IMG/VR virus record: IMGVR_UViG_3300025000_000053
Span: 185,854-249,853 of that record
Strand: one strand, 5' to 3'
Length of the DNA: 64,000 nucleotides
From: a virus
Part shown: positions 1-8,426 of the stretch, piece after piece
Position numbering within the stretch: position 1 is the first letter of the stretch
Layout of the letters: each line of letters starts with the position of its first letter
Notes under the pieces: model-generated
Told to the model about the DNA's origin: nothing
Database searches by the model: none
Seen by the model: the letters and a program-made list of their open reading frames with translations, nothing else
Translations under genes and position numbers: made by a program

Positions 1-16
1 TATTAAGAGATCTGAA

Positions 17-3000
17 ATGTATATTACAGGTGGTGTTATTGATGTAGTTAGAAGGATTGGTGATAATACCTCTGACTTTACACAAAAACCAAAAGATGAT
101 AATAGAAGTAATATATTTGATAATTCAGATAATGTTGTTATGCCAGTAAGAGTAGATGGTGTTACTTCAGTTAGAATTGTTGGTTCGGATAGACCAATTC
201 CTATTTATTTTAATATGAATATGAATCAAAATCAACGTAGAAGTAATTCATTTAATAATAATATATCAGGATTGCCTAATTCAATTAATACGGGAAATAA
301 TAATTATTTAGTTTCTTCATTAACGAATGCACTTGATATATTTGATACAGAAAATGATAAAGAAGAAGAAAATAAACGAATAGAAAAAGAAAGAGAAAAA
401 GAATTATATCAAAACCAACTCGAAGTTTCTAAAAAAACATCAGGGTTCTTAATAGCTCAAAATAATTTAAGAAATGAAAAAGATTTTACTAGAAATAATG
501 AAATAAGACAGACATCATTATTGCAACAAATTGCAAATATATCAAAAAATCAACATGAAAGTTGGTTATCACTATTTGGTAAGAAAGGTATTTTAACAGT
601 TGCCTTTTTATTAACACTACCATATTTAGAAAAAATATTTAAATGGATTAAGGGATTTTTTGGTGGTGATGATGATACTGGTATTGGAGGTGGTATATCT
701 ACTGTTGTTAAAAAGGCATTAGGTTTAATAGAAAAAAACGATGGTAGTCGTAAAGATGCTGAAGATAAAGATATTATAAATGCTCAGGGTAGAGAAAGTT
801 ATATTAAAGGTACCGCTGTTTTAGCAAGAAGATATAGTCCTAAGTTAGTAAAAGCAATAGAAAAAGGTAAAGATAAAATAGCGAATTCTAATATTGTAAA
901 AAATGTTACTAGATATGGTTCAAATTTAAAAAATGCTTTTAATCCATCAAGTACTGTCAGAGGTGGAACTATTGATGCATCTTTCAAGGTTACTGATGAT
1001 ACTGGTAAAATAATTAAAGAAGTTACTGTAAATGATTCAAATAAAATTATTCAAGCTATTAAGAATACTTTTGAGAGATTTTTTAATAATTCATTTGTTA
1101 AGAAACTATTAGGTTCATCTGCTGGTAAAATAGCTAGTAAAATAATAAATGAAGTTACTAAAGTATTAAATTATAAGACTATGTTTAATAATATGGCTAA
1201 ATTATCAAAGGCTTTTTTAAGAACAGGTGTTATTATGTTTGCTGCCCCTGTAATAATATCTTGGGATTTAGCTACAGGTGCCTATGAAGCATCAAGAATA
1301 TTTAAAGTTGCAAATGAATCTGTTGATGGTAAAATGCAAATAGCTTCTTCTGTAACTAAAGCATTAATAGGATTCTTCCCAGTAATTGATATTTTATCAG
1401 AAATATTTAATGAGCAGACTGGTATGAGTTTAAAACAATATGTTGCAACAACTATTTATTCAATGTTAGCATCAACAGAAGAAATTAAAAAATTAGAAGT
1501 AGATAAAAAAGCTTTTGAGCAAGATAAAAATGAGTATAATGAAAAAAATAAAACTAAACTATCATTAAATGCATATAATGATATGAAAAATAAAACGTTC
1601 TTCCAGAAATTTATTAGTAATCCCTTATCAAAAACTAAAGATTTTATTGTGAAAACAGGAAGCAGTATCAGTAATAGTCTATCTGAAAATTGGGATAATT
1701 TTAAAGGTGGTTTTAGTAAAGGTTTTAAAATGATGGGTGATGATGTTTCTAATGCAATGTCTAAAACACCTGAAATGATTAAAACATTTAAGGATACATT
1801 ATCTAAAAATTGGAAAGAACTAAAAGATAATAGCGAAAAACAATGGAATAATATGAAAGGCTTTGTTTCTAAATCTTTAAAGGATACTAATAATACGTTG
1901 GGTATATTATTTGGATATAAAGATGAAGAAGGAAATGATGTTAGTTTTACAGAAGGATTTAATAAAGGATTTAAAGGACTTATAAAAAGCATTAGAGATA
2001 GTTGGAAAGATATTGGTGATGGTGCTAAATTTTATTGGGATAATACAAAAGCATTCACAGAAAGAAAATGGAAAGAATTAAGTGAGAAATTACCAAAGGC
2101 ATTTGAAAGTTTAGATAACTGGTTAGGTGAACTATTAGGATTTAAAGATAATGATGGTAATACATTATCTCTATCTGATTTTGCTAGTAAGCAATTTAAT
2201 ACTATTAAGAAATACTTATCCAATGGAAAAGGTTCATCGACATATTCTAGTGGAAAGGGTGGTAATGGAAACGGTGGGTTTGGTGAAGAACCTAATCAAC
2301 TTAATAATTTCACTTATTATTCACAATATGATGATAGATGGGGAAAAACAACATATGATTTAAGTAAAGGACATTCATCACAACCCACATTATCAGCCAG
2401 AGGTTGTGGTCCAACTTCTATGGCTATGGTTGTGAGTCAATTAACAGGTAAGAGATATGAACCACCTCAATTAGCTAAGATAGCTCAAGAAGGTGGATAC
2501 AGTACAAATGATGGAACAACCTGGGGATATTTTAATAAAGTTGCTAAAGATTTTAGTTTAGATACATCAACTGTTAATCCATCTAATACAATAAATTATC
2601 TTAATAATGGTATGCCTGTAATTCTATCTGGTAAAAGAGATAAATATTCATTTAATGATTCTCCATTTACGCCTGGTGGACATTATGTTGTTGCTGTTGG
2701 AAGAGATGAAAAGGGAAATATTTTAATAAATGATCCTAGAGGTTCTAAATTTTCTAAACCATATAATTATAATAAAGTAATTAAAGAAGCTCGACAAGGT
2801 TGGGCTTTTAGTTATAATGGTGGAATATTACCACCTAATATAGTTTCTTCTGATAATTCAAATAGTTCTAATAAAAAACTATCTACACTAGATTTATTTG
2901 CAAAAATGATAGAAGCATTTACATTATATGAGGAAAATAAAAGATTAGGGACAAATAAAAAATTATCATGGGATGATATTGAGGGTACTAGTAATGATTT

Positions 3001-4234
3001 TAATGTTTCAGTAACTACAACTAATGATTCTAATAGTTTAACTAATTTTGTACCTAAAACTTTACAAGAATCTATTTTAAAGAAAACATTAGAATTATCA
3101 ATAGGTTCAGAATCATCAGGTGATTATACTAGTTCTAATAATGATATTAATGCATCAACAGGCAAAAAAATTTCTCCATCAATAGGTATTTTACAATGGA
3201 GAGGTAATAATGCTAAAACTTTAATGCAAAAAATGTATGAACAACTACCTGGTAATAGTGAGGCGAATTATTTTGCCAATCAAGTAGATTGGGGTAATAA
3301 AAGTCCTTGGAATGATATTCAAAGAGCAAGATTGAAAAAATACCTTGGAGATAATTTAAGTGTAAGTCAAAAAGTTCAAAATGAAATGGCATTATCACAT
3401 ATTAGAGATACAAATTTAGCACCAGTTTATAAATATGGTGTTAATACCAATAAAATAAAAGATCCGAGATCAATAGCATTTCTTGCTGATTTTGCTAATA
3501 CAGGACCAGCTCTTGTTAAACCATTTTTAGATAAATATAATCCAAATAATGGTGGAAAACCTGAATTTGAACATTTTATGGATGAATTTAAGAATAAGAG
3601 TTATTGGGGTAATAAAGGGATTTATGCTAGTAGAATAAAAAACACTTATTCTAAATTATCTGGATGGACTCCTGAAGTTGGTGGTAATGGTAGTTTTAAT
3701 ATATCATCTAATTTTGATAAAACTGCTGGTGGTTTTGGTGGAGAAGAACAAATTATACTCAATAGTAATAAAATTAATTTAGAAAGATTTACAGGTGGAT
3801 TAGGTGATTTATCAACATCTATTTCTAATAAATATAAAGGTGAAAACCTCGGAATTAATCGTAATATATTTGAAAGTTTAAATAATGGAACAGGTGAATA
3901 TATTACTAATAATAGTAATAATACACAAAGTTCAAATATATCAATAAATGAAATTGTTACTGTTTTAAAAGAAATTGCAATAAATACTAACACTACATCA
4001 AAAGGTATTAATGAATTAACTAATAAAGAAATAATAATTAATGTAGAAAATAAACCAAGTATAAATGATAATAACCAAAATAATACTATTAATCTAAATT
4101 CACAACAACCTAAAAACGCAACATTTGTCAGTCCGTTTTTTCAATCTATGAATGAAAGAAGTAATACTGGAAATAGTAAGGAACAACGAGAATATACAAT
4201 AGCTAAAAAAATAGCCGGTGGGAGAGTTAATTAA
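17..4234 (+). CDS. Tail-associated lysin / tape-measure-like protein with C39-like peptidase and lysozyme-like domains
   Basis: 1405 residues. The N-terminal half is Asn/Lys-rich and helical with hydrophobic segments near residues 190-215 and 395-415, as in tape-measure proteins. At about 755-940 lies a C39-like cysteine peptidase domain: GCGPTSM with the nucleophile near Cys798, GGHYVVAVG (His near 888) and NDPRG (Asp near 905). At about 1030-1210 a lysozyme/transglycosylase-like domain carries ESSGDY and SIGILQWRG. Such pairs usually cut peptide cross-links and glycan during DNA entry. The role as tail lysin is inferred from domains plus the following structural gene. The reading frame stays open upstream to the window edge and no ribosome site precedes the ATG at 17, so the real start may lie outside the window. 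Confidence 0.8.
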   Translation: MYITGGVIDVVRRIGDNTSDFTQKPKDDNRSNIFDNSDNVVMPVRVDGVTSVRIVGSDRPIPIYFNMNMNQNQRRSNSFNNNISGLPNSINTGNNNYLVSSLTNALDIFDTENDKEEENKRIEKEREKELYQNQLEVSKKTSGFLIAQNNLRNEKDFTRNNEIRQTSLLQQIANISKNQHESWLSLFGKKGILTVAFLLTLPYLEKIFKWIKGFFGGDDDTGIGGGISTVVKKALGLIEKNDGSRKDAEDKDIINAQGRESYIKGTAVLARRYSPKLVKAIEKGKDKIANSNIVKNVTRYGSNLKNAFNPSSTVRGGTIDASFKVTDDTGKIIKEVTVNDSNKIIQAIKNTFERFFNNSFVKKLLGSSAGKIASKIINEVTKVLNYKTMFNNMAKLSKAFLRTGVIMFAAPVIISWDLATGAYEASRIFKVANESVDGKMQIASSVTKALIGFFPVIDILSEIFNEQTGMSLKQYVATTIYSMLASTEEIKKLEVDKKAFEQDKNEYNEKNKTKLSLNAYNDMKNKTFFQKFISNPLSKTKDFIVKTGSSISNSLSENWDNFKGGFSKGFKMMGDDVSNAMSKTPEMIKTFKDTLSKNWKELKDNSEKQWNNMKGFVSKSLKDTNNTLGILFGYKDEEGNDVSFTEGFNKGFKGLIKSIRDSWKDIGDGAKFYWDNTKAFTERKWKELSEKLPKAFESLDNWLGELLGFKDNDGNTLSLSDFASKQFNTIKKYLSNGKGSSTYSSGKGGNGNGGFGEEPNQLNNFTYYSQYDDRWGKTTYDLSKGHSSQPTLSARGCGPTSMAMVVSQLTGKRYEPPQLAKIAQEGGYSTNDGTTWGYFNKVAKDFSLDTSTVNPSNTINYLNNGMPVILSGKRDKYSFNDSPFTPGGHYVVAVGRDEKGNILINDPRGSKFSKPYNYNKVIKEARQGWAFSYNGGILPPNIVSSDNSNSSNKKLSTLDLFAKMIEAFTLYEENKRLGTNKKLSWDDIEGTSNDFNVSVTTTNDSNSLTNFVPKTLQESILKKTLELSIGSESSGDYTSSNNDINASTGKKISPSIGILQWRGNNAKTLMQKMYEQLPGNSEANYFANQVDWGNKSPWNDIQRARLKKYLGDNLSVSQKVQNEMALSHIRDTNLAPVYKYGVNTNKIKDPRSIAFLADFANTGPALVKPFLDKYNPNNGGKPEFEHFMDEFKNKSYWGNKGIYASRIKNTYSKLSGWTPEVGGNGSFNISSNFDKTAGGFGGEEQIILNSNKINLERFTGGLGDLSTSISNKYKGENLGINRNIFESLNNGTGEYITNNSNNTQSSNISINEIVTVLKEIAINTNTTSKGINELTNKEIIINVENKPSINDNNQNNTINLNSQQPKNATFVSPFFQSMNERSNTGNSKEQREYTIAKKIAGGRVN

Positions 4235-4244
4235 AAATAAAACC

Positions 4245-4294
4245 AAAAAAACATAATGATAAGATATTTAATTATATCTTCCATTATGTTTTTT
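4245..4294 (+). terminator. Hairpin terminator after the tail lysin gene
   Basis: AAAAAACATAATG pairs with CATTATGTTTTTT around an inner AAGATAT/ATATCTT stem. The T-run follows the 3' arm. It lies between the stop at 4234 and the ribosome site of the next gene. Confidence 0.75.
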
Positions 4295-4318
4295 AGATAT
4301 TTGAGGAGGTAAAAAATA

Positions 4319-6076
4319 ATGCGACAAGAAGTTAAAGTAGTAACTAAATCAAATTTAAATATACGTTCCGCAGCCGGAACAACTAACTCAGTAGTTGGTT
4401 CATTGACTCCTGGTTCAATAGTTATGGTTACAGGGATAGTCGATATTGGTACTCAAACATGGTATAAGCTAGACGATGGTAGAGGATGGATTTGTGGATA
4501 TAACCCAGGTGGTGGTGGAAATGGTGTTTATCTTGAATTAATTAGAGATTTAAATAATTTACCAGAAGTATCAATAACACCAGTACCGAATGATTCATCT
4601 ACCGGAACAGTTAGTGAAACTAGTAGTACTGCAACTAGTTTAGGTTTAGATCAAGCAATAATTACAATGTTATATAATCAGGAAAGAAGTAAAATTAAAA
4701 AAATATCTGCATCGACTAGATTATTTGGTTCACCCTTTCAATTTATTAAACAAACTGATTTTAGAATTAATGAATTAGATTTAGGTAGAAAATATTTAGA
4801 AAATATAATAGCTGAATCACCAATTGTTTTTTTTACTCCTGGTAGACCAAACTATTTACCTAATGTGTCATCCTCACAAAAAGAAGCACTACAAAAGTTT
4901 TTTACTAATATGCAAACTAATGAATCTACTTCTAAAAACATACTGAATGAAATAACTGGTAGTGATGATGTACGTTATTTTGATTTTATTAATGATTTTG
5001 CTGAATATATGAGATATGCTAATTTATTATGTAGAATGTGTGCTATATATCTAGGTATTGAAGATAAAAAAGCCTTTGGAACAAGCACAACATATAAGTA
5101 TTATGACTGGACTGATTATAAATATAAAACAGGCTATGTATCTAAAAATACCGAAGGTTCTAATAAATCTGTATTTTCTCTAGAATCTGTATCTGATGAT
5201 GCATTTGAATTAATGTTTGGTAACTATAACTATATACAATTTTATGTAGAACCAAACACTTCATTTAGTGAATCTATGGGAAGTAATACAACTAGTTCTA
5301 AATTAGAGTCTATGTTTGAAACGGGACAGGGTATAATGAAAGAACTTTCTTTCTTAACAAATGCTGCCGCTTTATCAGGTGTTGATGAAGCAACTAAATC
5401 TTTTGGTGTAAATATGGAAGAAATAACACAAAAAATGGTTAATAATAATGGTGAAGGTTTCTTTTCTAGATTACTAGGAATGTCTTCAGCTGTTTTAAAA
5501 GGTTCAAATATTTTATTTCCAGAAATTTGGCAAGATTCAAATTATAATAAATCATATAATGTAACTATTAATCTAGTTTCACCTTATGGTGATAAAGAAA
5601 GTTTATATTTAAATATTTTAGTTCCATTAATGCATATATTAGCTTTAAGTTTACCCCGTCAATCTACAGCAAATAGTTTCTCTCACCCTTTCTTAGTTAA
5701 AGCTTTTAGTAAAGGTTGGTTCTCATGTGAGATGGGAATAATTGATTCAGTTCAAATTGATAAAGGTGGTAGTGGGGATGCCTGGACTGTTGATGGTTTA
5801 CCATCAGAAATGAAAGTTACTATTGGTATAAAAGATCTTTATTCTAACTTAATGATAACACCTACAACTAAACCAACTTTATTTTTTGAAAACCAAGGGA
5901 TGATAGATTTCTTAGCTGTAATGTGTGGTATAGATTTAACTAAACCTAACTTCTTAATTAAATTAGAATCGATGTTTTCAGTATTTTTTGGTAAAGTTAT
6001 AAACTTACCTCAAGAGGCTTACAACGATGTTATTCAAAACCTTAGGGAAAAAATTTTACCATTATTCCGTATTTAA
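4319..6076 (+). CDS. Virion structural protein with N-terminal SH3b domain
   Basis: 585 residues behind a strong GAGGAGGT ribosome site. Residues 1-75 are a bacterial SH3 domain (NLNIRSAAGT, then TWYKLDDGRGWICG). A Thr/Ser/Pro-rich linker of about 40 residues follows, then about 450 residues I do not recognise. The SH3b segment is nearly the same as the N-terminus of the protein encoded at 11066-12487 on the other strand, down to the GYNPGGGGNGVYLE end. SH3b domains bind cell wall, and the neighbour is a tail lysin, so a tail or baseplate protein that contacts peptidoglycan is likely. The exact position in the virion is unknown. Confidence 0.7.
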   Translation: MRQEVKVVTKSNLNIRSAAGTTNSVVGSLTPGSIVMVTGIVDIGTQTWYKLDDGRGWICGYNPGGGGNGVYLELIRDLNNLPEVSITPVPNDSSTGTVSETSSTATSLGLDQAIITMLYNQERSKIKKISASTRLFGSPFQFIKQTDFRINELDLGRKYLENIIAESPIVFFTPGRPNYLPNVSSSQKEALQKFFTNMQTNESTSKNILNEITGSDDVRYFDFINDFAEYMRYANLLCRMCAIYLGIEDKKAFGTSTTYKYYDWTDYKYKTGYVSKNTEGSNKSVFSLESVSDDAFELMFGNYNYIQFYVEPNTSFSESMGSNTTSSKLESMFETGQGIMKELSFLTNAAALSGVDEATKSFGVNMEEITQKMVNNNGEGFFSRLLGMSSAVLKGSNILFPEIWQDSNYNKSYNVTINLVSPYGDKESLYLNILVPLMHILALSLPRQSTANSFSHPFLVKAFSKGWFSCEMGIIDSVQIDKGGSGDAWTVDGLPSEMKVTIGIKDLYSNLMITPTTKPTLFFENQGMIDFLAVMCGIDLTKPNFLIKLESMFSVFFGKVINLPQEAYNDVIQNLREKILPLFRI

Positions 6077-6096
6077 TAATAAAGGATGTTTTGATA

Positions 6097-6756
6097 ATGA
6101 AAAAAAAGTTAAATGAATATTTAATAAAATATGGATTGATACCAAAAAATTTTAATGAAAGATTTTTATATCTTATTAAAGAATTAAAGTTATCAATAGA
6201 TGATATAAATGATATAAAAAAGAAGATACGAAAGATTATTAATGCTAAATGGGAGACAATAGATTTAGTATTTTATTTTTATCCAAAAGCTACACCAAGG
6301 GCACGTTATACAAGCTTTACTAAAACATTTTATGTTAAAGACGCATTTAATTATAGTATTTTATTTAAAGAATTTGTAGAGCAATCTGAAGATTTAGAAA
6401 AATTAATAACAACCCCTTGTAAATTTTATTGTGATCTATTTATACCAATGCCTTCTCAAATGAGTAAGAAAGAAAAAATATTATCTGAATTAAAATTATT
6501 ATATGCTTTACCAAGACCTGATTGGGATAATGCTGGTAAGACATATTCCGATATGGTTCAAAAGCATTTAATAATAGAAGATTGTCTTATAATTGATGGG
6601 AGAGTTAGAAAATTTTATTCAATTAAACCGAGGATAGAAATGAGAATAGAATATATGGAAAAGTATGATTGTTTATTTAATAAGAAAAGAGTAGAAAAAT
6701 GGAAAGTTTATAAGGATAATGAAGATAAAATAATACAAAAAGATAATATATGCTAA
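6097..6756 (+). CDS. rusA: RusA-family Holliday junction resolvase
   Basis: 219 residues from the ATG at 6097, which has AAAGGATG at good spacing; the in-frame TTG at 6091 lies too close to it. After a helical N-terminal extension of about 55 residues the RusA fold is recognisable: ATPRARYTSF, then RPDWDNAGKTY with the paired Asp of the active site, then IEDCLIIDGRVRK with the third acidic position. RusA enzymes are dimeric, metal-dependent endonucleases that resolve four-way DNA junctions, and in phages they debranch DNA before packaging. The extension is longer than in the E. coli protein (120 residues). Confidence 0.85.
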   Translation: MKKKLNEYLIKYGLIPKNFNERFLYLIKELKLSIDDINDIKKKIRKIINAKWETIDLVFYFYPKATPRARYTSFTKTFYVKDAFNYSILFKEFVEQSEDLEKLITTPCKFYCDLFIPMPSQMSKKEKILSELKLLYALPRPDWDNAGKTYSDMVQKHLIIEDCLIIDGRVRKFYSIKPRIEMRIEYMEKYDCLFNKKRVEKWKVYKDNEDKIIQKDNIC

Positions 6757-6816
6757 ATAAAAATTAATTATTATGTAAACAACCAATTAGTGAATAAAAT
6801 AAAGGGGGGTATAAGA

Positions 6817-7155
6817 ATGAATCTAACATCATTAGCTTTTATAGATGATGAAAATGTAACAGGAAATATTAAATCTGAACTAAAAAAAATAAAACAAAAT
6901 AAAAGATTTATTAATACAAATAATATTTTAGATAATTTATTTATAGTATTAAGTCAAAAATATCAACAGAATATACAAAGAACAGAATATGGTGTTACAA
7001 TAAAATTGAATAGTATCATTAAATCAAATAATATTATTCAAGAAATAAGAAATATTATTGAATCATTTATTAATATAGATATAAATATTGATCTTTTATT
7101 TAAATTTATAGTTGAAAATAAAAATATTAGAGTTAAAATAAAACGAAATGTATAA
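6817..7155 (+). CDS. Hypothetical protein, 112 residues
   Basis: The start is the ATG at 6817, directly after a GGGGGG ribosome site; a GTG nine codons upstream has no such site. The product is Lys/Ile/Asn-rich with predicted alternating helices and strands and no motif I recognise. It is the last gene of the leading plus-strand block and runs into a bidirectional terminator that overlaps its 3' end. Confidence 0.65.
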   Translation: MNLTSLAFIDDENVTGNIKSELKKIKQNKRFINTNNILDNLFIVLSQKYQQNIQRTEYGVTIKLNSIIKSNNIIQEIRNIIESFINIDINIDLLFKFIVENKNIRVKIKRNV

Positions 7156-7184
7156 TAGATAGTATATACTATCTATTATACATT
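7147..7184. terminator. Bidirectional terminator between convergent genes
   Basis: A perfect inverted repeat, AATGTATAATAGATAGT against ACTATCTATTATACATT, with a T-run on the plus side. It serves the plus gene ending at 7155 and the minus gene ending at 7192. Confidence 0.85.
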
Positions 7185-7191
7185 TTTTTTG

Positions 7192-8373
7192 TTAATGAAT
7201 TAGTTTTTCAGAAATTTTACGAATTGTATCATGAGAATATTGTTCAAGTTGAACAGTATATAATAATTCCATTAATGTATACTTAGTGATAGCTTCAGCT
7301 AGAACTAAATCCATATTAATATTATACTCTTCATCTTTTATAAAGCCTTCGTCAGGTTTAGTTTGATTTATTTCATCTTCAAGACTATATTCTCCTTTAG
7401 AAACATCCTTAGTAGTAGTTCTGACTTTAAAATCATCATAGTATTCTTTTTCTCTTTTTTCTTCGTCTGCAAACCCAGGTATTAAACTAGAAATTGATTC
7501 TAAAATTTCCTTATAAGAGTGTCTTAATAAAGCATTGAATAAGGTTGTTTCTTCAATGGGGTTTTTATTAACTATAATTTTATTTAAACATTCTTTAACA
7601 TCTTGTTCATTTGGAGTGTTACCATCTGTATCGGCAAGTTTATCACTAACATCATCTTCAATGTCTTTAATTAATTCTTCTTCTTTTTCCTGCCTTTGTT
7701 TTTCATCTTGTACAACAGTTAATACTTTATTTTTAACTAAATTAGATAATTCATCAATACCCAATTTAGATTTATCTAAATCAAAAGTTTCTTTTTCCTC
7801 ATCATCTAATTCAAAGTTTAAAATATTTAAACTATTTTCTTTATCCGCATTACTGTTACATTCTTTAATTTTCCTTTTACATGTCCGTTTAGTTGTTGTT
7901 TCACATAAAGAACGAATTGATTTTAATATAGGTGAATCTGTTTTGATAATTGAATTTTCAAGTAGTTTATATCCTCCATTGTTATCAATATATTTATCAG
8001 TTACAAATTTGAGATTTTCATAATTCTCCATAATAAATTTATCGTCTATATGGAGCGATTTTTTAAATAATTCAAATAAAATTTCTTTAAAAATTATATC
8101 TTTACCAGTACGACTAAGTGAATCTATTTTATTTAAAATTTGCGACTCAAGGATTTGTCTTTTAACTACAGGCTCATAGGATTTTCTTTGATTAAATAAC
8201 TCCTCTGATTTTTTAGCTCTATTATTAATTAATTCACAATGCTCATGAATAATACGATTTTCTAAAAAATCAAAAACACACATATTATTAGCTTTTTTAG
8301 AAATATCTGAAGATTCTTTAATACCAATAGAAAAAGGTTCTACTTTTCTTTCAGCCTTATTAAAAATACTCAT
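7192..8373 (-). CDS. Hypothetical acidic protein, 393 residues
   Basis: The start MSIFNK at 8373 is preceded by AAAGGAGT at 9 nt; an ATG six codons earlier lies upstream of that site. The protein is rich in Glu/Asp/Lys, with a strongly acidic stretch near residues 185-280 and predicted long helices. I recognise no enzyme motif. It is the last gene of a minus-strand block with a baseplate-like protein and an SH3b protein, so a structural or assembly (scaffold-like) role is possible but unproven. Confidence 0.65.
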   Translation of the reverse strand: MSIFNKAERKVEPFSIGIKESSDISKKANNMCVFDFLENRIIHEHCELINNRAKKSEELFNQRKSYEPVVKRQILESQILNKIDSLSRTGKDIIFKEILFELFKKSLHIDDKFIMENYENLKFVTDKYIDNNGGYKLLENSIIKTDSPILKSIRSLCETTTKRTCKRKIKECNSNADKENSLNILNFELDDEEKETFDLDKSKLGIDELSNLVKNKVLTVVQDEKQRQEKEEELIKDIEDDVSDKLADTDGNTPNEQDVKECLNKIIVNKNPIEETTLFNALLRHSYKEILESISSLIPGFADEEKREKEYYDDFKVRTTTKDVSKGEYSLEDEINQTKPDEGFIKDEEYNINMDLVLAEAITKYTLMELLYTVQLEQYSHDTIRKISEKLIH

Positions 8374-8426
8374 ATTGATAACTCCTTTCATATACCCGTT
8401 AATTTTTATTATATTGTTTTTAGTAT

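Noticed and set aside
1456-1992. Long antisense frame of 178 codons inside the tail lysin gene
   Set aside because: A shadow of the coding strand: no ribosome site and a leucine/serine-rich product typical of antisense AT-rich genes.
7535-8023. Antisense frame of 162 codons opposite the acidic protein gene
   Set aside because: The Ser/Leu/Phe-rich product mirrors the Glu/Lys-rich sense protein; no ribosome site.
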